From Thermodesulforhabdus norvegica (GTDB lineage Bacteria > Desulfobacterota > Syntrophobacteria > Syntrophobacterales > Thermodesulforhabdaceae), in the NCBI RefSeq assembly GCF_900114975.1, contig NZ_FOUU01000001.1, positions 676,886 to 740,885 of the forward strand: a DNA stretch of 64,000 bases, read 5' to 3'. A program made the translations under genes and the position numbers. Of the stretch, positions 57,998-64,000 are shown piece by piece. The notes beneath the pieces are model-generated. The model saw only the letters and a program-made list of their open reading frames with translations, was not told the origin of the DNA and did not search any database. The first letter of the stretch is position 1; each line of letters opens with the position of its first letter.

Positions 57998-60401
57998 CGG
58001 CAGGTTGCGTTATCAAACACTTCTCGGACACACGAAAGATGTGTTGCACCTGGTCAACGAACTCACGAAATGCCCGGGTTTCAGCCTTTTTTGCAGTCGC
58101 CACTCTCTCAATGAGACCGAGGCTCGCAAAGCACTTTTGGGTATTGCAGCTTTACATGACATTGGCAAGGCGACGAAACCCTTCCAGAAAGCGATTTGCG
58201 AAGGCAAACGCCTTTCGGATATACCTCATGCCCTCATCGCTTTGCCTTGCGCCTGCGAAGTGTGGAAGCAACTGAGACTCCCAAGTCTTTACGGCGACTT
58301 GGGTTTACCGATGGTCGAAATGCTTGTCGTTGTTGCTCATCATGCCTTGCTTTACGATGACTTGTATCAAAGAGCTATTAAACATTCGCAGCGCCTGGAA
58401 TACGAACCGGAAGCGGAAAGCGTGCTATCGGAAATCCTTTCCTGGGCTGTCCAACAGTTTGACTTGTCAGGGCTCGGGACCCTTCGCTCATTACCTTTCA
58501 ACGAATGGTCAAAGTGGGAACTGAAAAGTTGCGCCATAGCCCTTTCCCGATTTCGTGATCAAAACCGAAAAATTAAAGCGTCTTCAGACCTTGCATCACT
58601 TGCAAAGTTGAAAGCAGTCTACACTTTCGCTCTGGCTTATTTGAAGTTTGCGGATTACTGGGCAAGTCGAAACTTTTCGGAGCAAGCAGGAAAGCTGTCT
58701 GAAAAAATTGTAAATGAACTTTTGCCGGCTTTGCCTGACTGGCATCTTCCCTGCGATGCAAGAGAGCGAGTTTGGAGTAAGCTAACCGGAGGTGGCAGTA
58801 AGCCCTACTCCTTCCAGACCCAATTGGACCGGACCGAAGCGGAACGAGTGATCGTGCTGGCACCCTGCGGGCGCGGTAAAACTGAAGGGGCTTTACTATG
58901 GTTCTTGCGTCAGCGAATGCTTGACAAGTGCGAAAGGCTTATCATCGCGATGCCTACACAAGTTACTTCAAATGCCATGCGAGAAAGGCTTGTATCTCTT
59001 TTTGGTGATAATGTCGTTGGGCTTTATCACGGTCGTAGCCTGCTGGAACACCGTGAATTGGTGCAATTAAGAGTGGTGCAAACGGATGAAGGCGATGACC
59101 TTGATCCAGAAATCGAGCAGGAACTTGCTCGAAGTGAAAACTTCTGGAGCGAGGTCTTCGCCAAGCCCATAACGGTAACAACTGCCGACCATTTGCTTTT
59201 CACTTTCGTTCACGGCTATCGCCAAGCTGACTTCGCCCTTGGTTGTTTACAGACTGCAGCCGTTGTTTTTGATGAGGTGCACTGTTACGACCGGAGAATG
59301 CTGGCCGAATTGCGAGAACTCTTCAAACTATTGCGGGAGATGAAAATCCCGCACCTTATCATGAGCGGAACCCTCCCGGAGTTTCTGGTAAGTGAAACTC
59401 GTATCGGGGATTACGAACGCGTAATCGATAACGAGGGACTAACTCACAAGCCCTTCATTCTACGGAAGCGGAATGAGGGGATGTTCGTTCGGGTTGAAGG
59501 AGACGATGGAGGAAACCTGAATCCTAATAACGAGATTGTTGGAGAAGTTATTGAAGGCTTCAAACGGGGTCTTTGTCAGTTTGTCATCGTCAACACGGTC
59601 AGAAAGGCTCAAATGTTTTACCGTGCTCTCAAAGAGCGCATTGATGAAAATGAGCGACTCTGGTGCCTGCATTCTCGCTTTTGCTACGCCCACCGGAGAG
59701 AAAAGGAACAGAGGATCACGGAACTGCTCCGGGAAAAGGTTCGCCCGTTAATCTTGGTGGCGACACAGGTTATCGAAGTGAGCCTTGACATCTCTTGCGA
59801 CCGCATGTTTACCGAGCTTGCACCGATTGATGCATTAGGACAACGGGCGGGGAGGCTCCATCGTGGCGCCGCTGAGCCTGAAGGGTTTGAATTACTGGTA
59901 TTTAGCGTGCAGGATCCTCAACCCTATTGTATTTCCCACAGGCGAGACCCGCTCCCTGAACTGAACAGAACATGGCAGGTGCTTCAGGATAACCTGCCGG
60001 TTTCCTACGGGTGGCTTAAAGAGCAGTGCGACCTAGTTTACGCAGATGCACGGTTAGGAATGGCACAAATTGACGAGCTTTTCAAGGCTTGTACTTTGTT
60101 TGGATTAAACCACAATGAAATTCGGTTCAGCGAAGAAGAAGGCAAGGTTTACCGCCCACGAGATATCGTGATGCCCACCATTGATGTAATCCCGGAAGCG
60201 GTTTTCACGGAATTAGGCGACGAAGGTTGTCAGTCGATTTACCTCGCACCTGTTCCGGTCTGGTGGCTCATGAAGTCAAACCGTGAACGCTTAAAATTGT
60301 TTTATCTACACGAGGCCGGCAAAAAGAAGTGGCTCCTATGTGCAATACCTTATGACCCGGAAACGGGATTTGCTTCCGATTTCTTGGCCATTTCTTCTTG
60401 A
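57969..60401 (+). CDS. cas3: CRISPR-associated nuclease-helicase Cas3
   Basis: An 810-residue HD-helicase fusion. The start at 57969 (MLLAKSERINGRLRYQTLLGHTKDV) has GAGGG just upstream; the longer frame inside cas5 is rejected. The HD nuclease domain (about 1-230) shows LLGHTKDVLHL, AALHDIGKATKPFQ (about 60-73) and VVVAHHALLY (about 120). The superfamily 2 helicase has Walker A APCGRGKTEGAL (about 297), DEVH box VVFDEVHCYD (about 430), motif III MSGTLP, and motif VI region VATQVIEVSLDISCDRMFTELAPIDALGQRAGRLHR. It unwinds and degrades the target. All catalytic motifs look intact. Confidence 0.95.
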   Translation: MLLAKSERINGRLRYQTLLGHTKDVLHLVNELTKCPGFSLFCSRHSLNETEARKALLGIAALHDIGKATKPFQKAICEGKRLSDIPHALIALPCACEVWKQLRLPSLYGDLGLPMVEMLVVVAHHALLYDDLYQRAIKHSQRLEYEPEAESVLSEILSWAVQQFDLSGLGTLRSLPFNEWSKWELKSCAIALSRFRDQNRKIKASSDLASLAKLKAVYTFALAYLKFADYWASRNFSEQAGKLSEKIVNELLPALPDWHLPCDARERVWSKLTGGGSKPYSFQTQLDRTEAERVIVLAPCGRGKTEGALLWFLRQRMLDKCERLIIAMPTQVTSNAMRERLVSLFGDNVVGLYHGRSLLEHRELVQLRVVQTDEGDDLDPEIEQELARSENFWSEVFAKPITVTTADHLLFTFVHGYRQADFALGCLQTAAVVFDEVHCYDRRMLAELRELFKLLREMKIPHLIMSGTLPEFLVSETRIGDYERVIDNEGLTHKPFILRKRNEGMFVRVEGDDGGNLNPNNEIVGEVIEGFKRGLCQFVIVNTVRKAQMFYRALKERIDENERLWCLHSRFCYAHRREKEQRITELLREKVRPLILVATQVIEVSLDISCDRMFTELAPIDALGQRAGRLHRGAAEPEGFELLVFSVQDPQPYCISHRRDPLPELNRTWQVLQDNLPVSYGWLKEQCDLVYADARLGMAQIDELFKACTLFGLNHNEIRFSEEEGKVYRPRDIVMPTIDVIPEAVFTELGDEGCQSIYLAPVPVWWLMKSNRERLKLFYLHEAGKKKWLLCAIPYDPETGFASDFLAISS

Positions 60402-60510
60402 CCGGTTGACCGGCGTGCGTGTTTGTGCTATCAGGAGTCCCGATAAAGAAGCTTCCGTGAAGGGGCTGGTTTTGTAAGTTAGTCAACTTTTAAAAAGCTT
60501 GTCGAACTTG

Positions 60511-60545
60511 AAGCCACGAAGGCTTAGGTCTTCGTGGCTTTTTTG
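60511..60545 (+). terminator. Intrinsic terminator between cas3 and the second TonB receptor gene
   Basis: An 11-base perfect stem (AAGCCACGAAG at 60511-60521 with 60530-60540) and 8-base loop are followed by TTTTTTG. It can end the cas operon; it also lies about 60 bases before the receptor start, so a leader-attenuator role is possible. Confidence 0.8.
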
Positions 60546-60605
60546 TTTGGTCCGGCCGATTGAAGGAAATGCAAAGGCAGAAACAATCATGTGGAGGGTG
60601 AATTG

Positions 60606-62435
60606 ATGTGTGGTGGGAGGTTTCACTTTATTTTTCTTATTGTTGTGGGCTTGCTTGTTACTTTGTGCCATCAAGTCAAGGCTGCAGAGACGGTGCTCGA
60701 AGAGTTGGTGGTCACCGCTACAAAGAATCCTGAAAGCACGAAAGATGTACCGGTGAAAACAGACGTTATCACGAAAGAAGAGATGGAAAATGTTGGTGCG
60801 AAGAACGTTGCAGAAGCTTTCAAGCTCATTCCCGGCTTTTACTTAAGGGGTGAAAATGTGCCCGGGGCTTCATACTGGCATGCGCGGCTTCGAGGTTTGG
60901 ATTTCGATCGCGGGTATGGACTCATTCTGATTGACGGAGAACGGGTGCTTGGGGGTGCAATGGGAGAATACGGCATAAGCCTGAACCAGTTGCCTCCACA
61001 GATGATAGAACGTGTAGAGATTGTCAAAGGTCCTGGTTCTGTTCTCTACGGCAGCGATGCCCTGGCTGGAGTGGTGAACATAATTACAAAAGCAATCCCG
61101 GAAGAACCTCTGTGCAGTTTCCACATGGGGTACGGATCTTACGATACCGTCCAGGCAGGTACTACTCTGGGACGGACGGTGGGCCACACGGGTATCCTGT
61201 CAAGCTTCCAGGCGGAAAGGTCTGAGCGAAGCCGTTACGGTGGGCGGACAGACGAGTTCAACGGACGCCACGCCCTTGTTAAAATCTCTCATCCTTTATC
61301 GGATTTCCTCGAAACTTCGTTGAAGGTTGCCTACGATAAAATGGAGTGGAATTACATGGTTGAAGAAAAGACCAGGATCAGCCCATCAATCACCTATGAA
61401 CTGCCGACCGAAGGAACGATTACTCTGAAGGGCTATTGGTACAAGCTTTTTCTCGATAGTTTCTCTCCGGGATATACGCCCAGAAAAGGGAACATATCCT
61501 ACGGGCATGGCGAAATCAGGTATGCCCAGCCACTCTGGAATCGACATTTCCTGACCATTGGTGGTGAATATCTTAATCGCCGGATTGATGCTACCTTCGC
61601 AGATGAGACGGACAGTTTTTGGAGCCTTTATGCTCAAGACGAGATTGAATGGAAGCCTTTTCGATTTGTCATTGGAGGGCGAATTGATAATAACTCTCTG
61701 TACGGTACCGAATTCAATCCAAGATTCGCAGCACTATGGCATATAAACGAGTCTGTTTCTCTAAGGGCTTCGGTCGGTCGAGGTTTTAAATCACCGACGA
61801 TTCGCCAGCTTTACGTTTTCTTCAAGCACGGTAACTGGTGGAACAGACCAAACCCGGACCTGGAAGCCGAGAAATCGTGGGGCTATGACTTTAACCTTGA
61901 GTACTTATTTGGAGATAAGTTGAAGTTCGATGTCGGTTACTTCCGTAACGAACTGGAAGACATGGTCGTAGCTGTGGATACGGGAGAGACGCTGGATGGA
62001 TACCCGGTCAGGACTTGGAAGAATGTGAACAGAGCCTACACACAGGGCGTAGAGTTAAGTTGCAAGTTCATACCCGTTGAGCCCCTCATGTTCACGGTTA
62101 ACTATACCTGGCTTGATACGGAAGATAAGGAAACAAAAAAAGAGCTTCCTTACAGTCCCCACCATACGGCAACTGTGGGTTTCACTTACCATATTAAACC
62201 TCTCGATGCGTCCATCGGCTGGACAACCTCTTTCTACTCCGAAGCCTTCACAAACGATACAAACACTTCAAAGTTGCAGGACTACAGCGTATCAAGCATC
62301 CACATCAAAAAACGCATAACGGAGAACGTCTCACTTGCTTTCGACGCAGATAATCTCTTCGATTCGGATTACGGTGAACCTGCAGGGGATTGGACAGGAA
62401 GGGTTTTCTTCGGAAAGGTCGAGGTCAACTTCTAG
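60606..62435 (+). CDS. TonB-dependent outer membrane receptor (second, probably for nickel/cobalt)
   Basis: A 609-residue precursor. ATG 60606 is eight bases after GGAGG and opens a signal peptide (FHFIFLIVVGLLVTLCHQVKA). TonB-box-like EELVVTATKNPESTKDVPVK, plug domain (NVAEAFKLIPGFYLRG, RLRGLDFDRGYGLILIDGERV, IERVEIVKGPGSVLYGSDALAGVVNIITKA) and a barrel ending FFGKVEVNF are present. It is about 130 residues shorter than the receptor at 41 kb, within the BtuB/CirA size range. Coupling with a DUF4198 protein downstream suggests a metal ligand. It stands between the cas3 gene and the CRISPR array. Confidence 0.9.
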   Translation: MCGGRFHFIFLIVVGLLVTLCHQVKAAETVLEELVVTATKNPESTKDVPVKTDVITKEEMENVGAKNVAEAFKLIPGFYLRGENVPGASYWHARLRGLDFDRGYGLILIDGERVLGGAMGEYGISLNQLPPQMIERVEIVKGPGSVLYGSDALAGVVNIITKAIPEEPLCSFHMGYGSYDTVQAGTTLGRTVGHTGILSSFQAERSERSRYGGRTDEFNGRHALVKISHPLSDFLETSLKVAYDKMEWNYMVEEKTRISPSITYELPTEGTITLKGYWYKLFLDSFSPGYTPRKGNISYGHGEIRYAQPLWNRHFLTIGGEYLNRRIDATFADETDSFWSLYAQDEIEWKPFRFVIGGRIDNNSLYGTEFNPRFAALWHINESVSLRASVGRGFKSPTIRQLYVFFKHGNWWNRPNPDLEAEKSWGYDFNLEYLFGDKLKFDVGYFRNELEDMVVAVDTGETLDGYPVRTWKNVNRAYTQGVELSCKFIPVEPLMFTVNYTWLDTEDKETKKELPYSPHHTATVGFTYHIKPLDASIGWTTSFYSEAFTNDTNTSKLQDYSVSSIHIKKRITENVSLAFDADNLFDSDYGEPAGDWTGRVFFGKVEVNF

Positions 62436-62458
62436 AACAAATTAAGGAGGAAGAGAAA

Positions 62459-63169
62459 ATGAAGAAGTTTAGCAACCCATGCCCGCTTGGAATTGCCGCT
62501 TTTTTCATCGTTTTCCTGGGTGCCACCGCTTTTGCCCATGACCTCTGGATCAACGTAGGAGAAGTGAAGCACAACAAAGCCACCGTTGCAGTGGTCTTTG
62601 GTCACAACTTTCCTTATTATGACATCCTTATCACCAAAGACAGGTTGGCGGACTTCTTCTATGTCGTCCCATCGGGAGAACGGCGACAAGTCGAGAAGGT
62701 TAGAGAAGAAGAAACAGGAGACGGCAAAGGAGCTCTTTTGGCCGATATCCCGTTAGAGGAGCCCGGAACATACGTTGTAGTGGCCAGCATCAAGCGCAGG
62801 GGCTCAGAAAAGCAGGTTCCTTCGGAGAAATACGCCAAGGCTATAATCAGCACGGATAGAACGTCACAATCGATTCCACCGTTACCACATGAGCCCAGGC
62901 TTGATATCCTTCCGTTGGAAAATCCTGCCTCGATTAAGCCTGGTGTCTGTCTGCCCGTCAAGGTGCTTTACGAAGGGCAACCTCTTTCTACCTATTTGTA
63001 TGCCACTTATGCTGGTTATTACTCTGAAACCGAACCTTTTCCCATAACCGTTAAAAGTGATGAGGACGGAATAGCATGCGTTCCGGTCGATCGACCCGGG
63101 AATTGGCTCGTCCAATGTAGTCACAAAGTCGATATTTCGGCTACTTTAACATTCACTGTGAATGATTGA
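62459..63169 (+). CDS. DUF4198 periplasmic protein (NikK-like, nickel/cobalt uptake)
   Basis: A 236-residue exported protein; ATG 62459 follows AAGGAGG and gives a signal peptide cut near TAFAHDLWI. The mature N-terminal His-Asp-Leu-Trp is the hallmark of DUF4198 proteins and can bind metal through the free amino group and His. An Ig-like beta-rich fold follows, with VVFGHNFPYYD (about 50) and C-terminal VPVDRPGNWLVQCSHK typical of the family. These proteins accompany nickel or cobalt ECF/TonB transporters as periplasmic metal binders. It forms an operon with the receptor (23-base gap); no CbiM/NikM permease is seen in the window. Confidence 0.82.
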   Translation: MKKFSNPCPLGIAAFFIVFLGATAFAHDLWINVGEVKHNKATVAVVFGHNFPYYDILITKDRLADFFYVVPSGERRQVEKVREEETGDGKGALLADIPLEEPGTYVVVASIKRRGSEKQVPSEKYAKAIISTDRTSQSIPPLPHEPRLDILPLENPASIKPGVCLPVKVLYEGQPLSTYLYATYAGYYSETEPFPITVKSDEDGIACVPVDRPGNWLVQCSHKVDISATLTFTVND

Positions 63170-63186
63170 TTTGGACTTGCGTGAAT

Positions 63187-63424
63187 TTGTTTTGGAAATC
63201 TGATCAAGAGAAAAATGCGAGCACCTTCCGGACGCAAATCCCAGGAGAAGGGGAGATATTCGTGGGTAAGCGATCCTGAGGCAGGGTTGATATTCAGGCA
63301 AGCCTGGAGGTAAGGGGAGAGTCTTTGAAGCTCGGAAGGTACCTTGAAGGTGCCTTTTTGGGCATTAAGGGGTGGGTTAGTGGGAATGGAGAGATACAGG
63401 CTGAAGTTTTCCACAAAATGACAT
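63187..63424 (+). pseudogene. Possible decayed reading frame downstream of the DUF4198 gene
   Basis: One frame reads through about 78 codons ending at a TAA at 63422-63424, broken by a single TGA at about 63277. The downstream part translates to a protein-like, Gly- and Glu-rich sequence (for example VRGESLKLGRYLEGAFLG). No start codon or ribosome site is convincing and I do not recognise the family. A hairpin followed by T residues (63336-63359) lies within it, which could be the DUF4198 operon's terminator; both readings cannot be fully right. Confidence 0.3.
63336..63359 (+). terminator. Candidate terminator after the DUF4198 operon
   Basis: AAGGTACC (63336-63343) pairs with GGTGCCTT (63349-63356) around TTGAA, followed by three more T. 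The stem is short (eight pairs, one G-T) and lies 167 bases after the stop codon. Confidence 0.45.
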
Positions 63425-63636
63425 AACCGCTGGAAATTATTATAGATATAGTGTAATGCCGTGTAATTTGAAGAAAGCTTGTGATTTTAATATGTTAGCA
63501 GCGACCTTGATTTTACAACGTCCTTATCAATCCAGGTACATAAAAGTAATTTATTGTTTTTTGTGTATCATTACATGTTTTTGCCAGTAATTATAAGATG
63601 TTAGATAGTAAAATTATTGCTTACGGAAAACTTGAG

Positions 63637-63655
63637 TCATAGGTGCTTTCGCAAC
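63637..63655 (-). repeat. Decayed CRISPR repeat remnant at the array trailer
   Basis: Nineteen bases (TCATAGGT.CT.TCGCAAC) match the 3' part of the CRISPR repeat with two mismatches; the other half is unrecognisable. It lies 47 bases left of the first recognisable repeat. The A/T-rich stretch 63425-63636 holds no gene. Confidence 0.55.
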
Positions 63656-63702
63656 GATCCATTCTTTCTTTTTCTTTAAAGGGCTCTTTGGCGGAAAAAA
63701 CA

Positions 63703-64000
63703 GTTTAAATTCCTCATAGTACTCTCGCAACGGGCCTAGATGTGTCTGTTTATGCCAGACCAGAGTTGTTTCAATTCCTCATAGGTACTCTCGCAACTTC
63801 AACGATTTCACTGATAAGCTCCGCTTGAGCTAAGTTTCAATCCCTCATAGGTACTCTCGCAACCGAAGTCACTGCTCAACAACCCGTCGTCGGAGCTACG
63901 TTTCAATCCCTCATAGGTACTCTCGCAACCGCTGGCGCAGGGGGTTTTGAAGCTGGAGAAGAACAGTTTCAATCCCTCATAGGTACTCTCGCAACCGGGT
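63703..64000 (-). CRISPR. CRISPR array (type I-B repeat), trailer end, continues beyond the window
   Basis: Five 30-base repeats (plus strand GTTTCAATCC...CTCTCGCAAC) at 63703-63731 (29 bases, degenerate), 63768-63797 (one change), 63834-63863, 63900-63929 and 63966-63995 (these three identical). The four complete spacers are all exactly 36 bases (63732-63767, 63798-63833, 63864-63899, 63930-63965) and a fifth begins at 63996. The reverse complement of the repeat ends in ATTGAAAC, the usual 8-base 5' handle of type I-B crRNAs, so transcription should run on the minus strand and the leader lies right of the window. The degenerate repeats on the left then mark the old, trailer end. No spacer could be assigned a source. 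Confidence 0.97.

Noticed and set aside
63121..63414. 97-codon minus-strand open frame in the gap before the array
   Set aside because: No ribosome site and no recognisable family; the plus-strand frame across the same DNA looks more protein-like.

Overview
The window looks like a chromosomal segment of an anaerobic, sulfate-reducing Desulfobacterota bacterium (possibly a Syntrophobacterales-like lineage; this is inference from gene content, not a sequence match). The strongest clue is a complete qrcABCD operon, the menaquinone reductase complex typical of sulfate reducers with a periplasmic cytochrome c3 pool. A 2-hydroxyacyl-CoA dehydratase/double-cubane-cluster protein with its ATPase activator, an adenosylcobalamin-dependent ribonucleotide reductase, a TRAP transporter and a type I-B CRISPR system fit the same picture.

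Layout. 0-1.7 kb: ATPase activator (cut by the window edge) and double-cubane-type protein. 1.9-7.0 kb: qrcABCD with a good sigma70-type promoter and a bidirectional terminator. 7.0-14.2 kb, minus strand: an Old Yellow Enzyme, then the chaperone operon dnaK-cbpA-cbpM-clpB with hairpins between genes. 14.6-18.8 kb: nrdJ carrying a 365-residue homing-endonuclease intein, and endonuclease V. 18.8-25.3 kb: inositol-phosphatase-like, BtaA-like and unknown genes, then gatB, mtnA, trmI and a LmbE-type deacetylase. 25.5-28.3 kb: a Fur/PerR-type regulator and katG. 28.3-31.2 kb: dctPQM TRAP transporter. 31.4-35.5 kb: pheA-aroD-like-aroE-aroA, overlapping aromatic amino acid genes, followed by dacB. 37-41 kb: small permease, UDP-glucuronate decarboxylase, LysM-amidase, U32 protein and isochorismatase-fold hydrolase.

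41.1-54.4 kb is the most distinctive block: one tightly overlapping operon encoding a TonB-dependent receptor, a BtuFCD/FecBCD-like ABC importer, a CobN-type chelatase split into two overlapping genes, a nucleoside-recognition-domain membrane protein, a fused ChlI-ChlD protein and a separate ChlI-like AAA+ subunit. Together they describe import across both membranes coupled to an ATP-dependent metal (probably cobalt) chelatase acting on a corrin or other tetrapyrrole. Its leader has a strong promoter followed at once by an intrinsic terminator upstream of the first gene, suggesting attenuation.

54.7-64 kb: a type I-B effector set (cas8-cas7-cas5-cas3) without cas6, cas1, cas2 or cas4 in view, then a second TonB receptor with a DUF4198 (NikK-like) periplasmic protein, a decayed reading frame, and the trailer end of a CRISPR array that, judged from its repeat, is transcribed toward the cas genes and continues past the window edge. 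A structured ~95-nt repeat occurs twice, directly upstream of dnaK and of trmI, in the sense orientation both times. No rRNA or tRNA gene was recognised.
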